Positions 17,621 through 26,400 of a DNA stretch of 64,000 nucleotides are shown piece by piece. A program made the translations under genes and the position numbers. Positions within the stretch are counted from its first letter, which is position 1. Each line of letters begins with the position of its first letter. The stretch lies in contig NZ_CP145606.1 in the NCBI RefSeq assembly GCF_028776105.2, positions 1,798,001-1,862,000 on the forward strand, in the 5' to 3' direction. The notes beneath the pieces were generated by a model. The model was given only the letters and a program-made list of their open reading frames with translations, was not told the origin of the DNA and searched no databases. This DNA is from Neisseria leonii (GTDB lineage: Bacteria > Pseudomonadota > Gammaproteobacteria > Burkholderiales > Neisseriaceae).

Positions 17621-18818
17621 TCCCGCGCTCCAAGCGCTTTCAGACGGCCTCTCGGCGCGTATGGCGGCATGGCGGGAAACGGGTATGCTGCGCACCCTGC
17701 CGCAGATGCAGCCCTGTGGCCGTTATGTGCTGGACGGCGGGCGGAAGCTGCTGAATCTGTCGGCCAACGATTATCTCGGACTGGCCGCCGATGAAGATTT
17801 GCGGCGGCAGTTTCTGCACACCCTTTCCGAGCACGAATATGTGTTCGGCTCATCGTCTTCGCGCCTGCTCGGCGGCAACCACCCTGTTTTTGACCGTTTG
17901 GAACACCTGATTGCGGCCCGTTACGGCCGCGAAGCCTGCCTGCTCTTCAACAGCGGCTATCACGCCAACAGCGGCATTCTGCCCGCGCTGGCCGACCGGG
18001 ATACGCTGATGGTTGCCGACAAGCGGGTGCATGCCAGCCTGATTGACGGTATGCGGCTGGCACGGGTACAGAACGGCGCGGCATTCTGCCGTTTCCCGCA
18101 TCAGGATTACGCGCGGCTGGCGGAAATCCTGCACGGGCGGGGGCGGCATTTTGCGCGGGTACTGGTGGTTACCGAAAGTATTTTCAGCATGGACGGCGAC
18201 TGTACCGACCTGCGTGCGCTGGTCGATTTGAAACGGCATTTCGACAATGTATTGTTGTATGTGGACGAGGCACACGCCGTCGGTGTGCGCGGCAGCGGCG
18301 GATTGGGGCTGGCGCAGGAACAGGACTGTATCGGCGGGATCGATTTTCTGGTCGGCACGTTCGGCAAGGCACTGGCGGCATCGGGTGCGTATCTGGTATG
18401 CGGCCGCGTCGTGAAAGACTGGCTGGTCAATACCGCCCGCCCGCTGCTGTTTTCCACCGCACTGCCGCCGGTTGCGGCCGAGTGGGCGGCATTTGTGTTT
18501 GCGCGGCTGCCGCAGTTTGAAGACAGAAGGCGGCATCTGGCCGCGCTGTCGCACCGTTTTCAGACGGCCTCGGCAGGCCTGCCGGGTACGGTGGCGGCCA
18601 CGGGCAGCCATCTTGTCCCTTATGTTTTGGGCGACCCTGCCCGTGCGCAGGCGTGTGCGCACCGTTTGCGGGCGGCGGGGTTCTACTGCCTGCCGGTACG
18701 GCCGCCGACCGTGCCGCCGGGGCGTGCCGGCGTGCGTTTTTCGCTCAACGCCGCCATGACGGAGGCGGAACTGGACGTGCTGGCTGCCGCGCTCGGGAGT
18801 CTGTCCGATGCGGATTGA
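17607..18818 (+). CDS. bioF: 8-amino-7-oxononanoate synthase
   Basis: PLP enzyme that condenses pimeloyl-ACP with alanine in biotin synthesis. The 403-residue protein has [59 protein letters not shown] and the PLP lysine in [12 protein letters not shown] (about K254). The start overlaps the bioB end by 14 bases and its own end overlaps bioG by 11 bases. DUS copies lie in the coding sequence near 17637 and 18557. Confidence 0.95.
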   Translation: MTAHNPALQALSDGLSARMAAWRETGMLRTLPQMQPCGRYVLDGGRKLLNLSANDYLGLAADEDLRRQFLHTLSEHEYVFGSSSSRLLGGNHPVFDRLEHLIAARYGREACLLFNSGYHANSGILPALADRDTLMVADKRVHASLIDGMRLARVQNGAAFCRFPHQDYARLAEILHGRGRHFARVLVVTESIFSMDGDCTDLRALVDLKRHFDNVLLYVDEAHAVGVRGSGGLGLAQEQDCIGGIDFLVGTFGKALAASGAYLVCGRVVKDWLVNTARPLLFSTALPPVAAEWAAFVFARLPQFEDRRRHLAALSHRFQTASAGLPGTVAATGSHLVPYVLGDPARAQACAHRLRAAGFYCLPVRPPTVPPGRAGVRFSLNAAMTEAELDVLAAALGSLSDAD

Positions 18819-19461
18819 GTATTTGGTGTCGGCCGGCGGCGGGGAAGCCGTTCTGTATTTTTCCGGTTGGAGCTTTACGCCCGATGCGGTGCGCCATCTG
18901 GCCGCCCCCGAAGGCTGTGATGTGCTGGCCTGTTGGGCATACGGCGACAGCCTGCCCGATATGGATTTGACCGCTTACCGCCGCGTGCGGATTGTGGCGT
19001 GGTCGATGGGCTGCCTGATGGCGGAGCGGGCTGCGGCGCACTGGCGCGCACGCGGTCTGTTGTGCGGCGAAGTGGTGTCGGCTGTGGCGGTAAACGGTAC
19101 ACCGAAGCCGCGCGACCGGCGGTTCGGCATTGCGCCTGCGGTATTCGATGCCGTGCTGGCACGCCTGACACCGCAGCGTTATGCCGCTTTCCGCCAATCG
19201 TGCGGTGCGGCTGCGGCGCATCTGGCCGCCCGCCCGTTCGACGGTGCGGCTGCCGAGTTGGCCGCGCTGGTACGCCATACGGCGGCACCGGCGGCCGAAC
19301 CGCTGCCGTGGTGCCGCGCGCTGGTCGGTCTGCGGGACCGGGTGTTTCCGCCGTCTGCCCAGCAGCGGTACTGGCAGCCGCGTTGTGCCGTCGGGACGGC
19401 GGACGCGCCGCATTATCTTTTTGACCGTTACCGCGACTGGCAGCAGTTATGGCAGGGATAG
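18808..19461 (+). CDS. bioG: Pimeloyl-ACP methyl ester esterase BioG
   Basis: Hydrolyses pimeloyl-ACP methyl ester to end the BioC-dependent pimelate pathway; it replaces BioH in Neisseria and some other genera. The 217-residue DUF452 protein shows LYFSGWSFTPDAV, WAYGDSLPDMDL and the nucleophile motif VAWSMGCLMAE (Ser66). The C-terminal Asp and His regions LVGLRDRVFPPSAQQRYW and DAPHYLF are in place. It overlaps bioF by 11 bases and bioC by 13 bases, so the operon is translationally coupled. Confidence 0.92.
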   Translation: MRIEYLVSAGGGEAVLYFSGWSFTPDAVRHLAAPEGCDVLACWAYGDSLPDMDLTAYRRVRIVAWSMGCLMAERAAAHWRARGLLCGEVVSAVAVNGTPKPRDRRFGIAPAVFDAVLARLTPQRYAAFRQSCGAAAAHLAARPFDGAAAELAALVRHTAAPAAEPLPWCRALVGLRDRVFPPSAQQRYWQPRCAVGTADAPHYLFDRYRDWQQLWQG

Positions 19462-20216
19462 ACAAACAGATGGTCGGGCGGCGTTTTGCCGCTGCGGCGG
19501 CGGGCTACGCGCAGCATACGCCCGTGCAGCGGCTGGTGTGCCGCCGCCTGCTGCACATGCTGGCCGCCCACGGCCGCCGCCGTTTCGGGCGGGTGCTGGA
19601 AATCGGCTGCGGCACCGGCGGGCTGACCCGTCTGCTGGATACGCATCTGCATGTGCGCGAATGGGTATTGAACGACTTGAATCCGCTGCTGCCGGATTTC
19701 CCGCTGCCTGCCGCGCCGTGGCGTTTTGTGCCGGGCGATGCCGAGCAGATCGCGTTCGGGACGGGCTGTGATTTGGTGGCGGCGGCTTCGGTGGTGCAGT
19801 GGTTTGTGCAGCCGCAGGCGTTTGTGCGGCGGGCGGCCGCCGCGCTGGATGCGGACGGACTGCTGCTGGTCGGCACGTTCGCACCGGGTAATCTGGGCGA
19901 AGTACGTGCGGCGGGCGGCGGCGGTTTGGACTATCCCTCTGCCGGACAGTGGCGCGGCTGGCTGGCGGCGGATTTCGAACTCTTGGCGTGGCATGAGGAG
20001 ACGGTGTGCCTGCGGTTTGACAGCCCGTCTGCGGTGCTGCGGCATTTGAAGGGCGGCGGTGTGAACGGTATCCGCAGCGGTGTGTGGAGCAGAGGCCGTC
20101 TGAATGCGTTTTGCGAAGCCTACAGCCGTTTTTCGGACGGCCGTTCCGTACCGCTGACCTACCGCCCGATGCTGTTTCTGGCGCGCAGAAAACGCCATGC
20201 CGTTCAGACGGCCTGA
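19449..20216 (+). CDS. bioC: Malonyl-ACP O-methyltransferase
   Basis: Methylates malonyl-ACP to start the disguised pimelate chain on fatty acid synthase. The 255-residue class I methyltransferase has FAAAAAGYAQHTPVQRLV near the N-terminus and the SAM site LEIGCGTGGLTRLL at about residues 51-64. WVLNDLNPLL and FVPGDAEQIAFG come next, and LRHLKGGGVNGI near the C-terminus is typical of BioC. It starts inside the bioG end. A DUS occurs at about 20093. No bioA or bioD is present in the window. Confidence 0.93.
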   Translation: MAGIDKQMVGRRFAAAAAGYAQHTPVQRLVCRRLLHMLAAHGRRRFGRVLEIGCGTGGLTRLLDTHLHVREWVLNDLNPLLPDFPLPAAPWRFVPGDAEQIAFGTGCDLVAAASVVQWFVQPQAFVRRAAAALDADGLLLVGTFAPGNLGEVRAAGGGGLDYPSAGQWRGWLAADFELLAWHEETVCLRFDSPSAVLRHLKGGGVNGIRSGVWSRGRLNAFCEAYSRFSDGRSVPLTYRPMLFLARRKRHAVQTA

Positions 20217-20256
20217 TGGCGTTGCGACAGATAAAAAGGGAAATAAAAGAGTGAAA

Positions 20257-21720
20257 ATGAATATGCTGCCGTTGCGCGAATCGGCTTTTGCCGCCCTGCC
20301 GGAGGGGTTTTACGCCCGCGTCCGCCCCGAACCGCTGGGCGGAGTGCACTGGGTGGCGCAGAATCACGCTTTGGCCGCCGAAATCGGTTTGCCGGAAGAT
20401 TTTTTCGATCGGCCCGGTGTGCTGGCGGCTTTGGGCGGCAGCGCGGCCGATTACCGCCCGCAGCCTTTGGCTTCGGTGTACAGCGGCCATCAGTTCGGCG
20501 TGTATGTGCCGCAGTTGGGCGACGGCCGCGCCGTATTGCTGGGCGCATCGGACGCGCCCGACGGGCGGGTGTGGGAATGGCAGCTCAAAGGGGCGGGCAA
20601 AACGCCGTTTTCGCGCTTTGCCGACGGCCGTGCCGTGCTGCGTTCGAGCATACGCGAATATCTGGCTTCGGAGGCGGTGCACGGCTTGGGGATTCCGACC
20701 ACGCGCGCGCTGGCTCTGGTCGGCAGTCCCGACGCGGTGTACCGCGAGCGGCAGGAAACGGCGGCCGTGCTGACACGGCTGGCACCGTGTTTTATCCGTT
20801 TCGGCCATTTGGAATATTTCGCCCGCCGAGGGCGGGAAGCCCCGTTGCGCGCGCTGCTGGATTTTCTGCTGGCGCACTATTTTCCTGCCGCAGCCGCCGC
20901 GCCGCAGCCGGATTTGGCATTATTTGATGCAATGGTGCAGAACAGTGCCGAATTGGCGGCGGCATGGCAGAGTGTCGGTTTCTGCCACGGCGTGCTGAAT
21001 ACCGATAATCTGTCCGTTTTGGGGCTGACCATCGATTACGGCCCGTTCGGTTTTCTCGATGCCTACGACAAGCATCATGTGCCGAACCGTTCCGACCGCG
21101 AAGGACGTTATGCCTATGGCGCGCAGCCGTATATCGTGCAGTGGAATCTGTCGCGTGCCGGTGCGGCTTTTCTGCCGTTCTGCGCCGCTGATGATTTGCG
21201 CGCCGTGCTGGAAGATTTTCCGCGCCGTTTTCAGACGGCCTACGAAGCCCGTATGCGCGCCAAACTCGGTTTGCGGACCGCCGATGCGGGCGATGGGCAG
21301 CTGATTGAAGACTTATTTGCCGCCTTGCAGGGCAGGGGCGTGGACTTTACCCTGTTTTTCCGCCGCCTGAGCGCGCTGGACAGCCGTCATGGCGCGCCGC
21401 TGCCGCCCGATTTGGCCGCGCTGCTGCCCGACGAGCCGCTGCCGCGTTTGGATAACTGGTTCGGCCGCTACCGCCGCCGTCTGCGCATGGAGGGCGTGCC
21501 GCAGGCGGAAAAAACGGCACAGATGAACCGTGCCAACCCGCTGTATATTCTGCGCAATTATCTGCTGGAACAGGCCATCGCGCAGGCGCAAAACGGGGAC
21601 TTCGGCGAAATCGGCCGTCTGCACCGCTGCCTGTCCGCCCCGTTTGACGAGCGCGCCGGATTTGCCGATTTGGCCGCCCCCGCTTGGGCGGCCGACATCT
21701 GCATCACCTGTTCCAGCTGA
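20257..21720 (+). CDS. selO: Protein adenylyltransferase SelO (YdiU/UPF0061 family)
   Basis: SelO-family pseudokinases transfer AMP to protein Ser, Thr or Tyr residues and are linked to redox stress. The 487-residue protein matches throughout: SVYSGHQFGVYVPQLGDGRA, WQLKGAGKTPFSRFADGRAV, SSIREYLASEAVHGLGIPTT, HGVLNTDNLSVLGLTIDYGP and QPYIVQWNLSR. The C-terminus ITCSS matches the usual CSS ending in non-seleno forms. I chose the ATG at 20257; a GTG at 20251 is also in frame. It follows the biotin genes but is probably a separate function. Confidence 0.92.
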   Translation: MNMLPLRESAFAALPEGFYARVRPEPLGGVHWVAQNHALAAEIGLPEDFFDRPGVLAALGGSAADYRPQPLASVYSGHQFGVYVPQLGDGRAVLLGASDAPDGRVWEWQLKGAGKTPFSRFADGRAVLRSSIREYLASEAVHGLGIPTTRALALVGSPDAVYRERQETAAVLTRLAPCFIRFGHLEYFARRGREAPLRALLDFLLAHYFPAAAAAPQPDLALFDAMVQNSAELAAAWQSVGFCHGVLNTDNLSVLGLTIDYGPFGFLDAYDKHHVPNRSDREGRYAYGAQPYIVQWNLSRAGAAFLPFCAADDLRAVLEDFPRRFQTAYEARMRAKLGLRTADAGDGQLIEDLFAALQGRGVDFTLFFRRLSALDSRHGAPLPPDLAALLPDEPLPRLDNWFGRYRRRLRMEGVPQAEKTAQMNRANPLYILRNYLLEQAIAQAQNGDFGEIGRLHRCLSAPFDERAGFADLAAPAWAADICITCSS

Positions 21721-22118
21721 ATGCCCGTTTGCCGCCTTATGGAACGGATTCCGCAATCCGGAAACCTAAATCGGCACGGCGGCAGTTGTGGTGCCGTCCG
21801 ATGCGGAATGGGCGGATACGGGTATGTCAATCTGCACCGCAGAAATCCGGCAGGAACGGGGCATCCCCTTTGGTGTCTGCCTGATGCGGCCGCACCGGTT
21901 GGATAAGCTGTCCGGCAAGCGGCATCGGCTGCGGCGGCAGGCGGAATCACCGATACCCGTTTTTTCCCATGTTTTTTCTGCGGACGGATTGGAAAATCTG
22001 CCTAAAAATTGTACAATCGCGTCTTTGTTTCCGGCGGTTTGGGCGCGGCAGCGCGGCCAAGCCGCTTTTCTGCCCGCCGTGCGGCGGGTGCTTCCGAATC
22101 CTGTTTCCGGCGGGCTGT
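21721..22118. other. Intergenic region between selO and dusB
   Basis: 398 bp without an intact gene. On the minus strand it contains an apparent decayed formylglycine-generating-enzyme-like C-terminus (separate entry). TTGTAC or TACAAT-like elements near 22007-22017 (AAAATTGTACAATCGCG) may contribute to a dusB promoter. Confidence 0.5.
21737..21935 (-). pseudogene. Remnant resembling a formylglycine-generating-enzyme (sulfatase-modifying factor) C-terminus
   Basis: Read on the minus strand across frame changes, the segment gives PTGAAASG, then CRLTYPYPPIP, then HHNCRRADLGFRIAESVP and a stop at 21737-21739. In FGE-sulfatase family proteins the C-terminal part typically reads NPTGAASG...RVLRGGSW...R..R......R...GFRLA, and this pattern is recognisable but broken by shifts. 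No start or intact frame remains. The recognition is by eye, and chance similarity cannot be excluded without a translated profile search. Confidence 0.4.
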
Positions 22119-23120
22119 ATGCAGATTGGTTCCCACCTGATTTCCCCGCCGGTTGCGTTGGCACCGATGGCGGGGATTACCGACAAACCGTTCCGCCGTC
22201 TGGCCAAACGGTTCGGCGCGGGCTATGCCGTCAGCGAAATGCTGTCGAGTGATCCGTCGCTGCGCCACACCAAAAAAAGCCTGTTCCGCAGCGATTTTGA
22301 CGGCGAAACGGGCGTGCGCGCGGTGCAGATTGCGGGCAGCGACCCGAAGCAGCTGGCTGAAGCGGCGCGTTACAATGCGGACAACGGTGCCGAGATTATC
22401 GACATCAATATGGGTTGTCCGGCCAAAAAAGTGTGCAATGTGCTGGCCGGCAGCGCGCTGCTGCAAAACGAGGCGCTGGTGGGCGATATTCTGCGCGCGG
22501 TGGCGGGGGCGGTGGACGTGCCGGTTACGCTGAAAACCCGTTTGGGCTTTTGCGACACCAATAAAAATGTCCTCACGGTTGCCCGAATGGCCGAAGATGC
22601 CGGCATTGCCGCACTGGCGGTGCACGGGCGCACGCGCGAGCAGATGTACCGCGGCGATGCCACGTATGACTTAATCGGCGAGGTGAAACAGTGTGTGCGC
22701 CTGCCGCTGTGGGTGAACGGCGACATCACGTCGCCGCAGAAAGCCGCCGCCGTACTGGCGCAGACCGGAGCCGACGGCGTGATGATCGGGCGCGGCGCAC
22801 AGGGCCAGCCCTGGCTGTTTGCCGATACGGCCGCGTATCTGCGCGACGGTGTGCTGCCGCCTGCCCTGCCGTTTCAGACGGCCGCCGAGGCCGTCTGCGC
22901 CCATTTGGCCGAGATGCACGCGTTTTACGGCGAAACGGCCGGTGTGCGCATCACGCGCAAACACATCGGCTGGTACACCGCGCGGCTGGCGGGCGGCGAA
23001 GATTTCCGCAAAGCGTTCAACCGCATCGAGTCGGCCGCCGGACAATCTGATGCGCTGGCGGCGTTTCTGGCCGCGCAGCCGCTTGCCGAATGGCCGACGG
23101 ATTACCGTGAAGCCGTCTGA
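22119..23120 (+). CDS. dusB: tRNA-dihydrouridine synthase B
   Basis: FMN enzyme that reduces uridine to dihydrouridine in tRNA. The 333-residue protein has ALAPMAGITDKPFRRLAKRF, the catalytic-cysteine region INMGCPAKKVCNVLAGSALL, LKTRLGFCDTNKN, VHGRTREQMYRG, WVNGDITSP and MIGRGAQGQPWLF, which together define DusB. I chose the ATG at 22119, giving MQIGSHLISPPVALAPMAG, because the family begins about ten residues before APMAG. fis follows after a short gap, the conserved dusB-fis order. Confidence 0.93.
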   Translation: MQIGSHLISPPVALAPMAGITDKPFRRLAKRFGAGYAVSEMLSSDPSLRHTKKSLFRSDFDGETGVRAVQIAGSDPKQLAEAARYNADNGAEIIDINMGCPAKKVCNVLAGSALLQNEALVGDILRAVAGAVDVPVTLKTRLGFCDTNKNVLTVARMAEDAGIAALAVHGRTREQMYRGDATYDLIGEVKQCVRLPLWVNGDITSPQKAAAVLAQTGADGVMIGRGAQGQPWLFADTAAYLRDGVLPPALPFQTAAEAVCAHLAEMHAFYGETAGVRITRKHIGWYTARLAGGEDFRKAFNRIESAAGQSDALAAFLAAQPLAEWPTDYREAV

Positions 23121-23163
23121 ACGGCAGCGGTATTTTGAAAAAATGGAAAAATCGAGAATAATT

Positions 23164-23412
23164 ATGTCGTCCACCCCAACCGATATTGCCCACTGTATTT
23201 CACAAAGCCTTACCCGCTATTTCAGCCTTTTGGAAGGCGAGCCTGCACGCGATGTGTATGCGATGGTGCTGTGTCAGGTGGAAAAGCCGATGCTGGAAGT
23301 GGTGATGGCCGAATGCGGCGGCAACCAGAGCAAAGCCGCCGCCGTGTTGGGGCTGAACCGCAATACCTTGCGCAAAAAACTGCTGGAACACGGCCTGTTG
23401 GCCGCAGATTGA
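23164..23412 (+). CDS. fis: Fis-family DNA-binding protein
   Basis: A small nucleoid-associated regulator of 82 residues with a C-terminal helix-turn-helix, [19 protein letters not shown], identical in character to Fis and NtrC-type HTH domains. The N-terminal part [20 protein letters not shown] fits Neisseria Fis. I prefer the ATG at 23164 ([10 protein letters not shown]), although an ATG at 23143 is also in frame. It lies 43 bp after dusB and is probably cotranscribed, as in many gammaproteobacteria and Neisseria. Confidence 0.9.
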   Translation: MSSTPTDIAHCISQSLTRYFSLLEGEPARDVYAMVLCQVEKPMLEVVMAECGGNQSKAAAVLGLNRNTLRKKLLEHGLLAAD

Positions 23413-23416
23413 ATAC

Positions 23417-23461
23417 GGGCCGTCTGAAAACGGGTATTGCTGCGTTTTCAGACGGCCTTTT
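23417..23461 (+). terminator. DUS-pair terminator after fis
   Basis: GGCCGTCTGAAAACG and CGTTTTCAGACGGCCTTTT are separated by a short loop and followed by a T-run. Strong intrinsic terminator just past the fis stop. Confidence 0.75.
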
Positions 23462-23573
23462 GTGTGTTTTGCGGCACAGTATGGAACCTGACGCATACTG
23501 TCCGATCCAAACGGTGCCGAACCCCGTTCCGGTACCTGCGATAACCCGAAATCTGCCTATAAGGAATCCTGTT

Positions 23574-25151
23574 ATGACCATTATCCGCCGTGCCTTAATC
23601 AGCCTGTCCGACAAAAACGGCGCTGTCGATTTCGCCCGTGCCCTGTCCGGGCAGGGGGTGGAAATCCTGTCTACCGGCGGTACCGCCAGGCTGCTGGCCG
23701 ATGCGGGGCTGCCCGTGATCGAAGTGGCCGACTACACCGGTTTCCCCGAAATGCTCGACGGGCGCGTGAAAACGCTGCACCCGAAAATCCACGGCGGCAT
23801 TCTCGGCCGCCGCGACCTGCCCGAACACACGGCCAAAATGGCCGAACACGGCATCGGCAACATCGATTTGGTGTGCGTGAACCTGTATCCGTTTGCCGCC
23901 ACCATCGCCAAACCCGGCTGCACGCTGGAAGACGCGGTTGAAAACATCGACATCGGCGGGCCGACGATGGTGCGTTCGGCGGCGAAAAACTGGAAACACG
24001 TCGCCATCGTCACCGACAACGCCGATTTTGACGCGGTAGTGGCGGAGTTGGAAAGCAGCGGCGGCGCATTGAGCGACAAAACCCGTTTCAACCTGTCGCG
24101 CAAAGCCTTTGCCCACACCGCGCAATACGACGGCATGATTGCCAACTACCTGACCGCGCTGTCGGACGACAAACTGGCGGGCGAGCCGGACATCGCCGCT
24201 TTCCCCGCGCAGTTCAACCAAAGCTGGATCAAAGTTCAGGACATGCGCTACGGCGAAAACCCGCACCAGCAGGCCGCGTTCTACCGCGATGCAGATCCCG
24301 CGCCGGGCAGCTTGGCCGCCTACCGCCAGCTTCAAGGCAAAGAATTGTCGTACAACAATATTGCCGATGCCGATGCCGCCTGGGAGGCGGTTAAGGCGTT
24401 TGACGCGCCCGCCTGTGTGATTGTCAAACACGCCAACCCCTGCGGCGTGGCCGTGGCAGACACCCCGCTGAACGCCTACAAACTGGCGTTTGCCACCGAC
24501 ACCACCAGCGCGTTCGGCGGCATTATCGCGTTTAACCGCGAAGTGGATGCGGCAACCGTGGAAGCGGTTACCGGCCAGTTTTTGGAAGTGCTGATGGCAC
24601 CGAAATTCAGCGACGAAGCCAAAGCCGTGATTGCCGCCAAGAAAAACGTGCGCGTGCTGGAAGTGCCGTTGGCGGACGGTGCGAACCGTTTTGAGTTGAA
24701 ACGGGTCGGCGGCGGGCTGCTGGTGCAGACACCCGATCTCCACCGCATCCGCCGCGAAGATTTGAAAGTGGTGAGCAAACGGCAGCCGACCGAACAGGAA
24801 TGGAACGATTTGCTGTTTGTGTGGAACGTGGCCAAATATGTGAAATCGAATGCCATTGTATTCGGCAAAGGCGGACAGACCTACGGCATTGGTGCCGGCC
24901 AGATGAGCCGTGTGGACTCCACCCGCATTGCCGCGCGCAAGGCGCAGGACGGCGGTTTCGATTTGAACGGCGCGTGTGCCGCATCCGATGCGTTCTTCCC
25001 GTTCCGCGACGGCGTAGATGTGATTGCGGAACAGGGCATCAAGGCGGTGATTCACCCCGGCGGTTCGGTGCGCGATGAGGAAGTGTTTGCTGCTGCCGAC
25101 GAGCACGGTATGGCGATGGTGCTGACCGGGGTGCGCCATTTCCGCCATTAA
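23574..25151 (+). CDS. purH: Bifunctional AICAR formyltransferase / IMP cyclohydrolase
   Basis: Catalyses the last two steps of IMP synthesis. The 525-residue protein begins [20 protein letters not shown] (MGS-like cyclohydrolase domain), with [29 protein letters not shown] and [16 protein letters not shown]. The AICARFT domain has [29 protein letters not shown] with the catalytic Lys-His pair, and AIKxHPGGS-like [12 protein letters not shown] at the end. I chose the ATG at 23574 (AAGGAATCC upstream), since longer in-frame sequence overlaps fis in another frame. Confidence 0.97.
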   Translation: MTIIRRALISLSDKNGAVDFARALSGQGVEILSTGGTARLLADAGLPVIEVADYTGFPEMLDGRVKTLHPKIHGGILGRRDLPEHTAKMAEHGIGNIDLVCVNLYPFAATIAKPGCTLEDAVENIDIGGPTMVRSAAKNWKHVAIVTDNADFDAVVAELESSGGALSDKTRFNLSRKAFAHTAQYDGMIANYLTALSDDKLAGEPDIAAFPAQFNQSWIKVQDMRYGENPHQQAAFYRDADPAPGSLAAYRQLQGKELSYNNIADADAAWEAVKAFDAPACVIVKHANPCGVAVADTPLNAYKLAFATDTTSAFGGIIAFNREVDAATVEAVTGQFLEVLMAPKFSDEAKAVIAAKKNVRVLEVPLADGANRFELKRVGGGLLVQTPDLHRIRREDLKVVSKRQPTEQEWNDLLFVWNVAKYVKSNAIVFGKGGQTYGIGAGQMSRVDSTRIAARKAQDGGFDLNGACAASDAFFPFRDGVDVIAEQGIKAVIHPGGSVRDEEVFAAADEHGMAMVLTGVRHFRH

Positions 25152-25170
25152 GCTGTTTGGTTTATCGAAC

Positions 25171-25229
25171 AGGCCGTCTGAAACACCGTGCCGCCTGTCG
25201 GCGGCCGGCAGGCGTTTTCAGACGGCCTT
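25171..25229 (+). terminator. DUS-pair hairpin after purH
   Basis: AGGCCGTCTGAAAC (25171-25184) pairs with GTTTTCAGACGGCC ending near 25227. It lies between purH and a small lipoprotein gene. Confidence 0.55.
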
Positions 25230-25245
25230 CGGACAAGGGACGGGT

Positions 25246-25371
25246 ATGAAAACAGGCATTTTTGCCGTGTGGTGCGCGCTGGTATTGGCAGGCTGTGCCG
25301 GTACGGGTGGTTTTTTCCATGCTTCAAACGGCGGTGCGGCGGGCGGTATCAGTCAGCGCATCAGTTGGTAG
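25246..25371 (+). CDS. Very small lipoprotein (41 residues)
   Basis: Short reading frame MKTGIFAVWCALVLAGC... ending in ISQRISW. It has a basic start, a hydrophobic core and the lipobox LAGC at residues 14-17, leaving a mature peptide of only 25 residues rich in Gly and Ala. A purine-rich GGACAAGGGACGGGT precedes the ATG. A size of 41 codons means it is easily missed by gene callers. It resembles the small entericidin-like or orphan lipoproteins found in many proteobacteria, but I recognise no family. It could be processed, or might be non-functional. Confidence 0.6.
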   Translation: MKTGIFAVWCALVLAGCAGTGGFFHASNGGAAGGISQRISW

Positions 25372-25488
25372 GTGCGCTTTTCCCGTTTGAAGCATTTACT
25401 CGGGAAAGATTCGCAAGTATAGGGGTTTCGGGTATAATCCGCGCCATTCGCGCCGTTTCGGCGTGTGGCAACCATCAAGAGGTTTTCT

Positions 25489-26328
25489 ATGTCAGTCGGC
25501 AATTCTTCCCGCGAAATTGTGATTCACGGCACGACCGGTGCCGGCAAGACATTCCGCCCGAGCGACTGGGCGGAACGTTTGTGCGGCATTCTGTCTTCTT
25601 TCGACAAAAGCAACCGCCTGGCCTATCACGAATGGGTGCGTCCGATTCTGATCGATAAAGTGCGCTGCGTGGCGGTGGACAAACAGCTGGAAGACATCAA
25701 TCCGGCCATGTTCCGTTTCCTGATGGATTTTGCCGCCGACAACGATTTGCGCGTACTCGACGGTGCGGAGGCGGGCCGGCCTGCCGAAGCCGTTGTGCCG
25801 CAGGCAGAACCCGCCGGTGCCAAAGCGGAAGCCGAAAAGCCGTCCGGTATTTCCGCGCCCGATGTGCGTGCCGAAATCCGCGAAATCGAAGCGGCGCAGG
25901 CCGCTACGGCGTTTGCCGCACTCAGCGTGCTGCGTCCGGGCATTACCGATGTCGGACGTTTTGTCGAGCAGGTTCACGATTTGCAGAAAAATCAGGCTTA
26001 CCGTCTGTTCGGTGTATTTGAAGAAGGAAAAACCAACGCGGTGGCCGTCTGCGGCTTCCGTCTGGCACACAATTTCTCTTACGGCCGCTATCTGGATTTG
26101 GAAGATATTGTTACCGTACCTCAGGCGCGCAACCGGGGTTATGCCTCCCGCCTGCTGGCGAAACTCGCCGACATCGCGCGCGAAGAGGGTGCGGTCATGA
26201 TTAACGGCCACCTGCATGTCGGCAGCGACCGCGTTGCCGCCCACCGCCTCTATTACCAGCACGGTTTCGAAATCACTTCCCATTACTTCCTCTGCCGCAC
26301 CGACCAATTCCGTTCTTCGGCAAAATAA
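25489..26328 (+). CDS. DUF3579 domain fused to GNAT acetyltransferase
   Basis: A 279-residue protein with two parts. Residues about 8-85 (IVIHGTTGAGKTFRPSDWAE, RPILIDKVRCVAVDKQLEDI, FLMDFAADNDLRVLDG) match DUF3579, which usually stands alone as a ~100-residue protein in betaproteobacteria. An Ala/Glu/Pro linker (about 90-125) leads to a GNAT domain with VCGFRLAHNFSYGRYLDLED, the acetyl-CoA loop VPQARNRGYASRLLAKL and a final AAHRLYYQHGFEIT. Acetyl-CoA-dependent N-acetylation is expected; the substrate is unknown. The ATG at 25489 is preceded by AAGAGG. A DUS terminator follows. Confidence 0.85.
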   Translation: MSVGNSSREIVIHGTTGAGKTFRPSDWAERLCGILSSFDKSNRLAYHEWVRPILIDKVRCVAVDKQLEDINPAMFRFLMDFAADNDLRVLDGAEAGRPAEAVVPQAEPAGAKAEAEKPSGISAPDVRAEIREIEAAQAATAFAALSVLRPGITDVGRFVEQVHDLQKNQAYRLFGVFEEGKTNAVAVCGFRLAHNFSYGRYLDLEDIVTVPQARNRGYASRLLAKLADIAREEGAVMINGHLHVGSDRVAAHRLYYQHGFEITSHYFLCRTDQFRSSAK

Positions 26329-26341
26329 GCGGGCATACGGC

Positions 26342-26386
26342 AGGCCGTCTGAAAACCAAGGTTTCGGTTTTCAGACGGCCTTTTTT
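26342..26386. terminator. Bidirectional DUS-pair terminator
   Basis: AGGCCGTCTGAAAACC and GGTTTTCAGACGGCCTTTTTT lie between the convergent GNAT and fxsA genes. A perfect stem with a U-run on one side suggests a shared terminator. Confidence 0.75.
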
Positions 26387-26400
26387 CTGGCTGCGGTGTC

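Noticed and set aside
23595..25148. A 517-codon minus-strand frame opposite purH
   Set aside because: It mirrors purH almost exactly and has no motif; codon-bias shadow.
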